Shown here one piece after another: positions 53,472-63,104 of a stretch of 64,000 bases of DNA. How positions within the stretch are numbered: position 1 is the stretch's first letter; each line of letters opens with the position of its first letter. The translations under genes and the position numbers were made by a program. The notes beneath the pieces are model-generated. The model saw nothing but the letters and a program-made list of their open reading frames with translations, was not told the origin of the DNA and did not search any database. The DNA is from Herbaspirillum aquaticum (GTDB lineage: Bacteria > Pseudomonadota > Gammaproteobacteria > Burkholderiales > Burkholderiaceae_D): contig NZ_NJGV01000009.1 of NCBI RefSeq assembly GCF_002213425.1, forward strand, positions 124,001-188,000. Reading direction: 5' to 3'.

Positions 53472-54338
53472 TTACAGACCGTAGCAGCGCACCGCAGTCG
53501 TCCCCCACAGCTGCTCCTGCTCGGCCGCCGACAGCCGCGTGGCCGCCCACTCGCGGACCACGCCCGCCACCTTGGCATAGGAAGCGGCCAGCAGGCATAC
53601 CGGCCAGTCCGATCCAAACATCAGGCGTTGCGGGCCGAAGGCTTCCAGCGCCGTGTCCAGGCACAGGGCGATATTGTCGTAATCCTTCTGCCGCAATCCG
53701 CGCAACCAGTCCGCCTCGGTGACCAGTCCCGACAGCTTGCAGGCCACATGCGGCATGGCGGCCAAGGCGCGCAACTGGCGTTTCCATTCATTGAAAGAAG
53801 CTTCACTGCGCCCGAAGTCAGCCAGGGCCGGCTTGCCCAGGTGATCCAGCACCAGCCAGTGGGCGTCATGGCGGGCACAGAAGGCCTGCACCTCGGCCAT
53901 CTGCCTGGCATGGACCAGCACGTCATAGACCAGCCCCTGCTGCTGCAGCCACTTGATGCCGGCATTGAAGGCCGGCGCCTCCAGGAAGGCGGTGACGTCG
54001 GCTTCGTCCTGGACCTGGTGGCGAAAGCCCACCAGCTTGTCGCGTCCCCATTGGGCCACATTGGCCGCCAGGTGCGGCGAGGACAGGTCTTCCCAGCCCA
54101 CCACCCCGGCAATGCGGCGATCGGCCCGGGCCAGGTCCAGCAGGAAACCGGTCTCCTCGCGCCCGGCGCGGGCCTGCACGGCGATCGACGCATGCAGCCC
54201 TTCAGCATCGAGCACCGGATGCAGCTGTCCCGGCAGGCGATCACAGGCCAGCAATTCCATGCCCTTTCCGATCCAGGGATAGTCGTCGGCGCGATAGCGC
54301 CAAAAGTGCTGATGGGCGTCGATACGGAGGGGTTTCAT
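53472..54338 (-). CDS. L-fucono-lactonase, COG3618 amidohydrolase
   Basis: 288 residues. Amidohydrolase barrel: metal motif DAHQHFW at the N-terminus, VVGWEDL, LDHLGKPAL and FGSDWPV with the conserved Asp. COG3618 members next to fucose genes hydrolyse L-fucono-1,5-lactone to L-fuconate, the step between fucose dehydrogenase and FucD. Located after the ABC binding-protein gene on the same strand with a gap carrying terminator-like and regulatory sequence, so it may have its own promoter. Confidence 0.88.
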   Translation of the reverse strand: MKPLRIDAHQHFWRYRADDYPWIGKGMELLACDRLPGQLHPVLDAEGLHASIAVQARAGREETGFLLDLARADRRIAGVVGWEDLSSPHLAANVAQWGRDKLVGFRHQVQDEADVTAFLEAPAFNAGIKWLQQQGLVYDVLVHARQMAEVQAFCARHDAHWLVLDHLGKPALADFGRSEASFNEWKRQLRALAAMPHVACKLSGLVTEADWLRGLRQKDYDNIALCLDTALEAFGPQRLMFGSDWPVCLLAASYAKVAGVVREWAATRLSAAEQEQLWGTTAVRCYGL

Positions 54339-54384
54339 GGCGCAGTCTCGGGAGGGAGGAGGAGAATGAAGCGTTTCCGCATCC

Positions 54385-54434
54385 CTTAGTTTTTTCTGGA
54401 CGAAAACTTAGAAACGGGAAACGAAAAACTTAAG
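54385..54434. promoter_or_regulatory. Three copies of a GAAAAACTTAG-like motif before the lactonase gene
   Basis: GAAAACTTAG at 54402-54411, GAAAAACTTAAG at 54423-54434 and, on the minus strand, GAAAAAACTAAG at 54385-54396. The same motif recurs before the ABC ATPase gene (58294-58348). Confidence 0.55.
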
Positions 54435-54460
54435 GATTTCCCCGGACCGTGCCGGGGAAA
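54425..54460 (-). terminator. Terminator-like hairpin after the fucose binding-protein gene
   Basis: Perfect 9-bp stem TTTCCCCGG / CCGGGGAAA with a 6-nt loop, then on the minus strand TCCTTAAGTTTTT, a broken T run. Probably partial termination. Confidence 0.55.
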
Positions 54461-54480
54461 CCGCAGGATGCCAGACGGGA

Positions 54481-55419
54481 TCAGTCGTACAGCACTTCCT
54501 TGATCTTGGGATCGTCGATGTTGCTCTTGTCGTACCAGTAGAAGCCGGTATCGATGACCTTGGGCAACTTCTCGCCCTTGATCGCCTTGACCGCCGCTTC
54601 CACGGTCTTGTAGCCGATGCCCACCGGGTTCTGGGTGATGGCACCCGCCATCACGCCTTCACGGATGGCATCCTTCTGCTGCTTGCCGGAGTCATAGCCG
54701 ATGATGATGATCTTGCGCTTCATCTCCTTGACGCCATTGACCACACCGATGGCCGAACCTTCGTTGGTGCCGAAGACACCCTTGATCTTGGGATAGGCCT
54801 GCAGGATGGACTTGGTGACTTCGGTCGACTTCAACTGGTCACCCGCGCCATATTGCACGCTGACCACCTTGATCTTGGGATAGTTGGCCTTGATGCGCTC
54901 CAGGAAGCCATCGCGGCGATCCACACCGGTACGGCTGGTCTGGTCGTGGGCCACCACGGCCACTTCGCCTTCCTTGCCGATCAGTTCGGCCATCTTGTCG
55001 GCGGCCAGCGCCGCAGCGGCACGGTTGTCGGTCGTGGCGGTGGTCACGGGGATGTCGCTGTCCACGCCCGAGTCAAAAGCGACCACCGGAATCTTGGCGG
55101 CTTGCGCCTTCTTCAGCAGGGGGATGGCGGCCTTGCTGTCCAGGGCGGCAAAACCGATGGCTTGCGGCTTCTTGGCCAGGGCGGCAGAGAGCATGTCGAT
55201 CTGCTTGTCGACCATGGCCTCGGTTTCCGGACCTTCGAAGGTGACCTTCACCTTCAGATCGCGGCCGGCCTGGTCGGCACCGGCTTTGACTGCCTGCCAG
55301 AACTGGTGCTGGAAGCCCTTGGAAATGAGCGGCACATACACTTCCTGCGCGTGCGCAGCCGAAGTGCCGACAGCGAAGGCCAGGCCCAGGGCAGCGGCCA
55401 GTAACTTGTTCTTGAACAC
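54481..55419 (-). CDS. Sugar ABC importer periplasmic binding protein (L-fucose candidate)
   Basis: 312 residues with signal peptide (LLAAALGLAFAVGTSAAHAQ, about residue 24). Periplasmic-binding-protein type I fold (YVPLISKGFQHQFWQAVKAGADQAGRD; VAFDSGVDSDIPVTTATTDNRAAA). Starts with GTG (55417-55419) after AAGGAGACGTACC. Distal to permease and ATPase genes. Ligand by context: L-fucose or a related 6-deoxy/aldose sugar. Confidence 0.92.
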   Translation of the reverse strand: MFKNKLLAAALGLAFAVGTSAAHAQEVYVPLISKGFQHQFWQAVKAGADQAGRDLKVKVTFEGPETEAMVDKQIDMLSAALAKKPQAIGFAALDSKAAIPLLKKAQAAKIPVVAFDSGVDSDIPVTTATTDNRAAAALAADKMAELIGKEGEVAVVAHDQTSRTGVDRRDGFLERIKANYPKIKVVSVQYGAGDQLKSTEVTKSILQAYPKIKGVFGTNEGSAIGVVNGVKEMKRKIIIIGYDSGKQQKDAIREGVMAGAITQNPVGIGYKTVEAAVKAIKGEKLPKVIDTGFYWYDKSNIDDPKIKEVLYD

Positions 55420-55451
55420 GGTACGTCTCCTTTTGTTATCGATGATGGAGT

Positions 55452-55472
55452 GCCGGAAATGGCGCTTCCGGC
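55452..55472 (-). other. Small stem-loop between permease and binding-protein genes
   Basis: Perfect 7-bp stem GCCGGAA / TTCCGGC with a 7-nt loop, no T run; may tune expression of the binding protein relative to the permease. Confidence 0.4.
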
Positions 55473-55501
55473 GGGGCTTGCATTACTACAGGGAAATCAT
55501 G

Positions 55502-56542
55502 TCATGCACGGCGGCGGCGGCGCAGGATGTCCAGGTACACGGCCAGGATGATGATGACGCCGGTCACCACCGTCTGCCACTCCTGCGCCACCGACATGAT
55601 GCGCAGGCCATTGACCAGCACGCTCATGATGAAAGCACCGATGATGGTCCCCAGGATGGTGCCGGTGCCGCCCGAGAGCGAGGTCCCGCCGATCACTACG
55701 GCGGCAATCGCATCGAGCTCGTAGCCCTGCCCCAGCGCGGGCTGGGCCGAATTGAGGCGGGAGGCGATGATGAGACCGGCGATGCCGCAGATGGCGCCCG
55801 AGAAGGTATAGACCGCGACCTTCCAGAAATCCACCTTCACGCCCGACAGGCGCAGCGCTTCCTCGTTGCTGCCCAGGGCAAAGGTATAGCGTCCGAACAC
55901 CGTCTTGTTGAGGATGACCGAGGCCGCGATGGCGACGATGAACAGGATCAGCACCGCATTGGGAATGGGCAGCGAGGGAATGAGCTCGCCGATCAACGAA
56001 TCCTGGGCGATGGCCGAGAAGCCCTCGGTATCGTTGAAGTAGATCGGGCGCGTACCGGAGATCACCAGCGACAGGCCCTTCAACAGCATCATCATGCCCA
56101 GCGTGGCAATGAAGGGCGGCACCTTCAGCTTGGCGATCACCATGCCGGAGATCCAGCCTGAGAGCGCGCCGAAGAAGATCGCCGCCGCAATGCCCAGCGG
56201 CAGCGGCATGCCCCAGTTGGTCAGCACCACACCGGCCATGACGGCACAGAAGGTCATCATGGTGCCCACCGACAGGTCGATGCCGGACGTGATGATGACG
56301 TAGGTGCAGGCAATGGCCAGCACGCCGTTGACGGCGGTGGACTGCAGGATGCTGACCAGGTTGTCCACCTCCATGAAGTTGGGCGAGGCGAAGCTGAAGA
56401 ACAGGATCATCAGCAGCAGGCTGGCAAAGGCCAGCAGCTTCTGGCGCGCCGCCGGATTGAAGAAGCGGGCGCGTAGGCCCGAGGGGGAAGCGGTATTGGC
56501 CATGGTGGATGCGGAAGGGGCGGAGTGGATTTGGTTTGCCAT
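55502..56542 (-). CDS. Sugar ABC importer permease, RbsC-like (L-fucose candidate)
   Basis: 346 residues, eight to ten helices after a 35-residue cytoplasmic tail. CTYVIITSGIDLSVGTMMTFCAVMAG and GGTSLSGGTGTILGTIIGAFIM are typical of the monosaccharide permeases. Basic C-terminus LRRRRRA. 71 nt after the ATPase gene. Confidence 0.92.
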   Translation of the reverse strand: MANQIHSAPSASTMANTASPSGLRARFFNPAARQKLLAFASLLLMILFFSFASPNFMEVDNLVSILQSTAVNGVLAIACTYVIITSGIDLSVGTMMTFCAVMAGVVLTNWGMPLPLGIAAAIFFGALSGWISGMVIAKLKVPPFIATLGMMMLLKGLSLVISGTRPIYFNDTEGFSAIAQDSLIGELIPSLPIPNAVLILFIVAIAASVILNKTVFGRYTFALGSNEEALRLSGVKVDFWKVAVYTFSGAICGIAGLIIASRLNSAQPALGQGYELDAIAAVVIGGTSLSGGTGTILGTIIGAFIMSVLVNGLRIMSVAQEWQTVVTGVIIILAVYLDILRRRRRA

Positions 56543-56613
56543 GATCGGTGTGTCTCTCTTGTCAGGTCTTGGGGCCCGGTGTTGCTTGTGACTTGTGGCC
56601 TGTGGCTTGCGGC

Positions 56614-58170
56614 TTATTGCGCCACGGCCGATTCGCGCTGCGTGGCCAGTTGCATGATGTTTTCCTGGGTGGCGTCGGCACGTGCCAGTTCACCCGTGAC
56701 GCGGCCCTCGCACATGACCAGGATGCGGTGGCTCATGCGCAGCACCTCGGGCAGCTCGGAGGAAATCATCACGATGGCCTTGCCCTGTTCGGCCAGGGCA
56801 TCGAGCAGCTTGTAGATCTCGCTCTTGGCACCGATGTCGATGCCGCGCGTGGGCTCATCGAAGAACAGGATGTCGCAGTCGCGCAGCAGCCACTTGGCAA
56901 TCACGATCTTCTGCTGGTTGCCGCCCGAGAGCAGGCGCGCCTGCTGCTCCACCGAGGGGGTCTTGATGGCCAGCTGGCGCACGTAGCCCTGTGCCACTTC
57001 GCGGATGGCGCGCTGGTCCATGAAGCCGGCCTTGGTGAAGCGGCCCATGCTGGAGAGCGCGATGTTGGCCTGCACGTCCATGCCCACGGCCAACCCGAAA
57101 TGCTTGCGGTCTTCCGACAGGTAGCCGATGCCATGCGCCACTGCATCGGCCGGCTGGCGGATCACGGCCTTGCCGCCGTGGATGATGATCTCGCCCGACT
57201 CCAGCGGATCGGCACCGAAGATGGCGCGCGCCACCTCGGTGCGACCCGCGCCCATGAGGCCGGCAAAACCGAGGATTTCGCCCCGCCGCAATTGGAAGCT
57301 GACGTCACGGATGGCGCGGCCGCGATTGAGCCCGCGCACCTCCAGCACGACCTCGTTGCCGGATGTATCGGGCGGCATGCGTTGCTCGCCATCGAGCGCG
57401 CGGCCCACCATCATGGAGATGATGGTGTCCATGGAGGTGCCCTGCATGGGGACGGTAGCGATGTACTTGCCATCGCGCATGACGCTGACGCGATCGGCGA
57501 TCTGGCGCAGCTCGTCCATCTTGTGGGAGATGTAGACGATGCCCACGCCCTCGGCCTGCAGGTCGCGGATGATGCGGAACAGCTCGGCGATTTCGGCGTT
57601 GTTCAGGGCCGCGGTCGGCTCATCCATGATCAGTACGCGCGAATCGAAGGAGAGCGCCTTGGCGATCTCCACCATCTGCTGGCGCGCCACGGTGAGCTCG
57701 CCCACCGGCGTGCGCGGATCCATGTCCAGCCGCATGCGCGCGAAGATGGCCGCAGCCTGGCGATTCAGTTGTTCTTCGTCGATGATGAGGCCGAAGCCCT
57801 TGCGCGGCTCGCGGCCGATGAAGATGTTCTGCGCCGCTGACAGGTGGTTCATCAGGTTCAATTCCTGATGGATGATGCCGATGCCCAGCGCCTGCGCCTG
57901 GCGCGGCTCGGCGATTTCCACCGGCTTGCCGTCGAGCAGGATGTCGCCGCTGTCGCGCTGGTAGACGCCGGAGAGGATCTTCATCAGCGTGGATTTGCCG
58001 GCGCCGTTCTCGCCCATCAGGGCGTGGACTTCACCGGCCACCAGTTCGAACTGGCAATTGTCCAGCGCCAGCACGCCGGGAAAGCGCTTGCTGACATTGC
58101 GCAGGAGAATCAGCGGTGTAGCCGCTGCCGTCGCTCCTGCGCGGGCTGTTGTCTCGTGTTCTTGTTGCAT
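56614..58170 (-). CDS. Sugar ABC importer ATPase, two ATPase domains (L-fucose candidate)
   Basis: 518 residues. First ATPase domain: [36 protein letters not shown]; second: degenerate Walker [40 protein letters not shown]. RbsA/MglA-type. The ATG at 58168-58170 follows GAGGTGAGC; a GTG two codons earlier is an alternative. 174 nt separate it from the mutarotase gene, with motif copies that suggest a separate promoter. Confidence 0.92.
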   Translation of the reverse strand: MQQEHETTARAGATAAATPLILLRNVSKRFPGVLALDNCQFELVAGEVHALMGENGAGKSTLMKILSGVYQRDSGDILLDGKPVEIAEPRQAQALGIGIIHQELNLMNHLSAAQNIFIGREPRKGFGLIIDEEQLNRQAAAIFARMRLDMDPRTPVGELTVARQQMVEIAKALSFDSRVLIMDEPTAALNNAEIAELFRIIRDLQAEGVGIVYISHKMDELRQIADRVSVMRDGKYIATVPMQGTSMDTIISMMVGRALDGEQRMPPDTSGNEVVLEVRGLNRGRAIRDVSFQLRRGEILGFAGLMGAGRTEVARAIFGADPLESGEIIIHGGKAVIRQPADAVAHGIGYLSEDRKHFGLAVGMDVQANIALSSMGRFTKAGFMDQRAIREVAQGYVRQLAIKTPSVEQQARLLSGGNQQKIVIAKWLLRDCDILFFDEPTRGIDIGAKSEIYKLLDALAEQGKAIVMISSELPEVLRMSHRILVMCEGRVTGELARADATQENIMQLATQRESAVAQ

Positions 58171-58293
58171 GCTCACCTCGGATGCGGATGCATTGCCGGC
58201 CTGGGCGGGACCATGGCCATCGTCTGCGCGACTCTTCGTTCGCTGCTGTTGGGGGACTGCGTTGACTGCCTGCTTCCTACTGTACCGCCTTGC

Positions 58294-58348
58294 GAAAAAC
58301 TTAGAAAGCGATTTGCAAAGTCTAAACTTTGCGACACTGAAAACTTAA
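58294..58348. promoter_or_regulatory. GAAAAACTTAG motifs and a palindrome before the fucose ABC genes
   Basis: GAAAAACTTAG at 58294-58304, GAAAACTTAA at 58339-58348 (overlapping the mutarotase stop) and, between them, the perfect inverted repeat GCAAAGT / ACTTTGC at 58315-58321 and 58326-58332. Confidence 0.55.
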
Positions 58349-58689
58349 TCTTCCTGCGCGCCCAGATCGAAGATGCGCGTCATCGGCACCCACTTCTGTC
58401 CGGCCGGGGTCCACGGCGTGGGCGCCTGGAAGCGCCACATCAGCTCTTCCCACGCCCGCACCTTGGGGTCGCTTTCGCTTGCGGCCGCCATGGCAGCGGC
58501 GTCGAAGACGCTGTCATCGGTTTCCATCACCATCATCATGCGCGTGCCCAGGCGGTAGATCTCCATGCCGGTCACGCCCTGGCGGCGCAGGTGATCCGCA
58601 ATCTCGGGCCAGATGCGCTGGTGATGCCGCTCATACTCGGCGATGAGGGCCGGATCATCCTTGAGGTCGAGGGCCAGTACGGTACGCAT
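58345..58689 (-). CDS. Rhamnose-mutarotase-family protein, probable L-fucose mutarotase
   Basis: 114 residues, dimeric alpha/beta-barrel (DUF718) family. LDLKDDPALIAEYERHHQRIWPEIADHLRRQG and GTRMMMVMETDD carry the conserved His and Tyr/Trp of RhaM. Would speed up anomer interconversion of the sugar before the dehydrogenase. GAGGCCGCC precedes the ATG, within 7 nt of the dehydrogenase stop. Fucose is inferred from neighbours; true RhaM acts on L-rhamnose. Confidence 0.88.
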   Translation of the reverse strand: MRTVLALDLKDDPALIAEYERHHQRIWPEIADHLRRQGVTGMEIYRLGTRMMMVMETDDSVFDAAAMAAASESDPKVRAWEELMWRFQAPTPWTPAGQKWVPMTRIFDLGAQED

Positions 58690-58696
58690 GGCGGCC

Positions 58697-59491
<795 letters not shown>

Positions 59492-59516
59492 TCATCTTGT
59501 GATGGGGGAGCCGGCC

Positions 59517-60794
59517 TCAGCCCCGGAAGCGGTACTGCTCCAGGGAAGCGGGCTTCATTTCGATCGAAAATCCCGGCAAGGCAGGCGGCATGTAGGCGGC
59601 ATTGCGGATCACGCAGGGATCCACGAAGTGTTCGTGCAGGTGATCCACGTATTCGGTCACGCGCCCTTCCTTGCTGCCGGAAATGCACAGGTAGTCGATC
59701 ATCGACAGGTGCTGCACATACTCGCACAGGCCCACGCCACCGGCATGCGGGCAGACCACCTTGCCGTATTTGGCGGCCATCAGCATGACGGCCAGGATCT
59801 CATTGACGCCACCGAGGCGGCAGGAATCGATCTGCACCACGTCGATGGCATCGCGCATAATGAACTGCTTGAACAGCACGCGGTTCTGGCACATCTCGCC
59901 GGTGGCGACCTTGACCGCGCCGATGCCTGCGCGGATCTTGCGGTGGCCTTCCACGTCATCCGGACTGGTCGGCTCCTCAATGAACCAGGGTTGCGCGAAG
60001 GCCAGCTCGTTGACCCAGTCGATGGCCTGGTCCACTTCCCATACCTGGTTGGCATCGATCATCAGGTTGCGGCCAGGGCCCAGCACTTCGCGGGCGATGC
60101 GCACGCGGCGCTTGTCGTCTTCGAGGTCGCGGCCGACCTTGAGCTTGACGTAGTTGAAGCCCTGGTCGATGGCTTCCTGGCACAGGCGGCGCAGCTTGGC
60201 ATCGTCATAGCCCAGCCAGCCGGCCGAGGTGGTGTAGCAGGGATAGCCTTCCTGCTCCAGGATCCGCAGGCGTTCGGCCTTGCCGGCCTCCTTTTCGCGC
60301 AGCAGGGCCAGCGCTTCGTCCGGGGTGATGCAATCGGTGATGTAGCGGAAGTCGATGGTACGCACCAGTTCCTCGGGCGACATCTCGGCCACCAGTTTCC
60401 ACACCGGCTTGCCCGCAGCCTTGGCCCACAGGTCCCAGGCGGCATTGACCACCGCGCCGGTGGCCAGGTGGATGGCGCCCTTGTCCGGGCCGATCCAGCG
60501 CAGCTGGCTGTCGGAGGTGACGTGGCGCCAGAAGCGGCCCATGTCGGCGGCAATCCAGTCCAGCTCCAGGCCCACCACCAGGTGCTCCATGGCGCGGATG
60601 GCGGCACAGCAGATCTCGTTGCCACGGCCGATGGTGAAGGTCAGGCCGTGGCCCTTCAGTTGCTCATTGTCGGTATCGAGGATGACGTAGGCGGCGGAAT
60701 AATCCGGGTCCGGATTCATGGCGTCCGAACCATCCAGCGATTGCGAAGTGGGGAAGCGTACGTCCAGCACGCGCAGGGCAGTAATCTTGGTCAT
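59517..60794 (-). CDS. fucD: L-fuconate dehydratase, enolase superfamily
   Basis: 425 residues. Removes water from L-fuconate giving 2-keto-3-deoxy-L-fuconate. Mg2+ and acid/base residues are present: YVKLKVGRD (KxK), MIDANQVWE, WFIEEPTSPDD, GEMCQN and CPHAGGVGLCEYVQHLSM (His). Length and the GSDAMNPDPDYSAAYVIL start match the family of Xanthomonas FucD. AGAGACCG precedes the ATG. First gene of the catabolic run, divergent from the IclR gene 360 nt away. Confidence 0.94.
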   Translation of the reverse strand: MTKITALRVLDVRFPTSQSLDGSDAMNPDPDYSAAYVILDTDNEQLKGHGLTFTIGRGNEICCAAIRAMEHLVVGLELDWIAADMGRFWRHVTSDSQLRWIGPDKGAIHLATGAVVNAAWDLWAKAAGKPVWKLVAEMSPEELVRTIDFRYITDCITPDEALALLREKEAGKAERLRILEQEGYPCYTTSAGWLGYDDAKLRRLCQEAIDQGFNYVKLKVGRDLEDDKRRVRIAREVLGPGRNLMIDANQVWEVDQAIDWVNELAFAQPWFIEEPTSPDDVEGHRKIRAGIGAVKVATGEMCQNRVLFKQFIMRDAIDVVQIDSCRLGGVNEILAVMLMAAKYGKVVCPHAGGVGLCEYVQHLSMIDYLCISGSKEGRVTEYVDHLHEHFVDPCVIRNAAYMPPALPGFSIEMKPASLEQYRFRG

Positions 60795-60902
60795 CGGTCT
60801 CTAGCGTGGATGCCGCTGCGGTGGCGAGCCGCGGCCGGCGGGGCCCTCCGTCACGGAAAGCCGGGATGATCGTCTCCGGGGCGGGGCCCCTCTTTTGTAT
60901 TT

Positions 60903-60935
60903 ACTCACAAATAAAATATCATTTCATCTGTGAGT
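60903..60935. promoter_or_regulatory. Operator candidate near fucD with inverted repeat and IclR-like motif
   Basis: ACTCACA / TGTGAGT arms at 60903-60909 and 60929-60935 enclose ATAAAATATCATTTCAT (60911-60927), whose reverse complement matches the 61044-61060 site at 14 of 17 positions. Confidence 0.55.
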
Positions 60936-61039
60936 TGCAGAGCATAACCTCGATTATCCTCCCACTGCAGCGCCAGCCCGATGAAGTTTCCGCTCTGATT
61001 GATATCATTTTCGGAATGACGAGCTGGGGCGATGGAATC

Positions 61040-61064
61040 ATTCATGAAAAAATATTTCATGAAT
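61040..61064. promoter_or_regulatory. Operator candidate near iclR: perfect 25-bp palindrome
   Basis: Perfect 10-bp arms ATTCATGAAA / TTTCATGAAT with a 5-bp centre, about 90 bp before the regulator start. IclR family operators are such AT-rich inverted repeats. Confidence 0.7.
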
Positions 61065-61154
61065 AAAATGGATTTTTCATCAAAATCACCTACAATCCGG
61101 CCCCAGAAACGCACCGTTTTTGCGATCCCGCTCCCTATTGCGCCCCGAAACGCC

Positions 61155-62006
61155 ATGCCCAGAACCCGCAAAATCAATCCTGCCGAGGCCCCTGCCATAC
61201 AGACGGCCGCCGACCATGAAGAGGAAAGCGCCAGCGGCAAGACCCGCTATGCCGCGCCGGCGCTGGACAAGGGACTGGATATCCTGGAGTTGTTGAGCCG
61301 CTCGGAACAGATGCTGACCCTGAACCAGATCTCGCGACAGCTGGGGCGCAGCGTCACTGAAATCTTTCGCATGGTGGTCACGCTCGAACAGCGCGGCTAC
61401 CTGGTGGCCGACAACGATCATTACCGCCTGTCGCTGAAGCTGTTCGAACTGGCGCACCATCACCAGCCGATCCGCTCACTGGTCAGCACCGCCCTGCCCC
61501 ACATGCGCGAGCTGGCCAACCGCGCCATGCAGTCCACGCACCTGACGGTCTATGAGGCGGGACGGGTGATCGTGGTGGCGCAAGTCGACAGCCCCGAACG
61601 CTGGGCCTTCGGACTGAAGGTCGGTGCGCTGGTGAGCCTGACCGATACGGCCTCGGGCCACGTGCTGCTGGCCTTCCGCGACGAGGCCGAACGCGCCGGC
61701 ATGCTGGCTGCGCACGTGCGCATGGATGGCGAACAGGAAATCGAGACGGCGCAACTGATGCGCCAGATCGAGGACACGCGCAAACGCGGCCACTCGCGCA
61801 TGGAAAGCCGGCAGATCCGCGGCGTCATCAACCTGTCCTACCCGGTGATGGGGGCCAACAACCGCATGCTGGCGGCTTTGAACGTGCCCTACATCGAACG
61901 CATCGACAAGAAGGTCAACCCCAGCCTGGATGAGGTGCAAGGCATCGTCCAGGAAGTCTCGGCGCGGCTGTCGCGGCTGATGGGGGATTCGAGTTTCGGG
62001 TCCTGA
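61155..62006 (+). CDS. IclR-family transcriptional regulator of the fucose genes
   Basis: 283 residues. A charged N-tail, winged HTH (LDKGLDILELLSRSEQMLTLNQISRQLGRSVTEIFRMVVTLEQRGYL, about residues 38-84) and IclR effector domain (VYEAGRVIVVAQVDSPERWAFGLKVGALVSLTDTASGHVLLAF). The ATG at 61155 is chosen because upstream in-frame starts (61032 and 61047) would run through the operator palindrome. Divergent from fucD; likely effector L-fucose, fuconate or a keto-deoxy acid. Confidence 0.9.
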   Translation: MPRTRKINPAEAPAIQTAADHEEESASGKTRYAAPALDKGLDILELLSRSEQMLTLNQISRQLGRSVTEIFRMVVTLEQRGYLVADNDHYRLSLKLFELAHHHQPIRSLVSTALPHMRELANRAMQSTHLTVYEAGRVIVVAQVDSPERWAFGLKVGALVSLTDTASGHVLLAFRDEAERAGMLAAHVRMDGEQEIETAQLMRQIEDTRKRGHSRMESRQIRGVINLSYPVMGANNRMLAALNVPYIERIDKKVNPSLDEVQGIVQEVSARLSRLMGDSSFGS

Positions 62007-62060
62007 ATCCGGACCCGGTGGAAGAGTTGCGTGCGGGGAGGCCGCACGCGCGTGGCGGCC

Positions 62061-62942
62061 TCAGCCGGCGAAGCGCACTTCGGGCAAGCCGCGCACATCC
62101 AGTCCCGGCACGCTGAAGAGGCCTCCGGCGAGCGCATCCTCGGCGCGCTGTTCGGCGCTCATGCCCTCGTAGGCGGTGGTCACGAACAAGGTATCCAAGG
62201 CCGCACCGCCGAAAGCCACGCAGGAAGGCTGCGCCGTGGGCATGTCGATGATGCGGTCAATGCGGCCATCCGGCGCGAAACGCACCACGCGCGCACCACC
62301 CCACTGGGCATTCCACAGGTAGCCGTCCGCATCGACGGTCGACCCATCGGGGCCGCCCGGCTGCTGCGCCAGGTCGGCGAAGAGGCGCTGATGGCCCACC
62401 GCACCGCTGGCGGTGTCGTAATCACACACCATGATCTTGCCGGCCATGGAGTCGCAGTGATACATCAGCTTGCCATCGAGGCTGAAGCAGATGCTGTTGG
62501 AAATGGCGATGCCCGGCAGCGCCAGGCGCTCCAGGCTCAGGTCGGCATTGAGGCGATAGAAGCTGGCGATGGGGGCGCGGCCCGCATCTTCATTGAGCGT
62601 ACCGAAGACGAAGCGGCCCTGGCGATCGCAGCGACCATCGTTCAGGCGCGTGCTCGGCAGGTCATCTTCGATGCGGCAGATCGGGCTGATTTTCCCGCTA
62701 TCCAGCTCGAAGAAGGCCAGGCGCGAGGCCAGTCCGATCAGCAGGCGCTGCGGATCGGCCGTGAAGGCAAAGCAGCACAGGCGTTCCGGCATGGCCCAGC
62801 TGCGGGTGGCACCGCTGGCGGGATCATGGTTCCACAGGCGGGAAGCATGGATATCGGTCCAGAAGACCGTCTGCGAGCGCTCGCACCACAGCACGCCTTC
62901 GCCCAGTTCATGATGTCCGTCGACCAGCAATTGCGCATTCAT
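62061..62942 (-). CDS. SMP-30/gluconolactonase-family lactonase
   Basis: 294 residues. Six-bladed beta-propeller: LGEGVLWCERSQTVFWTDIHASRLW with the metal Glu, RLNDGRCDRQGRFVFGT (Asn/Asp metal site), SNSICFSLDGKLMYHCDS and PDGSTVDADGYLWNAQWGG. Hydrolyses a sugar lactone. Convergent with the IclR gene. Could be a second lactonase for the fucose pathway or for arabinose/galactose oxidation. GGAATCCCG precedes the ATG at 62940-62942. Confidence 0.9.
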   Translation of the reverse strand: MNAQLLVDGHHELGEGVLWCERSQTVFWTDIHASRLWNHDPASGATRSWAMPERLCCFAFTADPQRLLIGLASRLAFFELDSGKISPICRIEDDLPSTRLNDGRCDRQGRFVFGTLNEDAGRAPIASFYRLNADLSLERLALPGIAISNSICFSLDGKLMYHCDSMAGKIMVCDYDTASGAVGHQRLFADLAQQPGGPDGSTVDADGYLWNAQWGGARVVRFAPDGRIDRIIDMPTAQPSCVAFGGAALDTLFVTTAYEGMSAEQRAEDALAGGLFSVPGLDVRGLPEVRFAG

Positions 62943-62974
62943 CGGGATTCCGCCTACCAATCAAGTCAATGAAA

Positions 62975-62994
62975 CAAACGATATAAATTGTTTG
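62975..62994. promoter_or_regulatory. Inverted repeat before the SMP-30 gene
   Basis: CAAAC / GTTTG with a 10-bp AT-rich centre, 33 bp upstream of the start; possible operator or promoter element. Confidence 0.35.
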
Positions 62995-63025
62995 AAGGAC
63001 GCCATGAAACGTCCGTCACAACGAC

Positions 63026-63051
63026 AAAAAAGGGTGGGCTTGCGCCCACCC
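63026..63051 (-). terminator. Terminator of the porin gene
   Basis: 8-bp stem GGGTGGGC / GCCCACCC with a 4-nt loop and six T residues on the minus strand, about 55 nt past the porin stop. Confidence 0.9.
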
Positions 63052-63104
63052 TCAACTACATCAAGACCACCTCAGGAAGGATTACATTACTGCTGTTCGT
63101 TGCA

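Larger units (their letters stand above)
60795..61154. other. Divergent fucD-iclR promoter region
   Basis: 360 bases without a gene: GC-rich leader of fucD (60795-60893), then AT-rich DNA with several inverted repeats listed separately. Also ATATCATTT at 61002-61010, a partial copy of the operator motif. Confidence 0.7.

Noticed and set aside
58171-58344. Riboswitch in the 174-nt gap before the fucose ATPase gene
   Set aside because: Only short repeats and one 7-bp palindrome are seen; no known riboswitch fold could be recognised.
61032-61154. 41-residue N-terminal extension of the IclR regulator
   Set aside because: Would place coding sequence over the perfect 25-bp palindrome; residues look non-coding.
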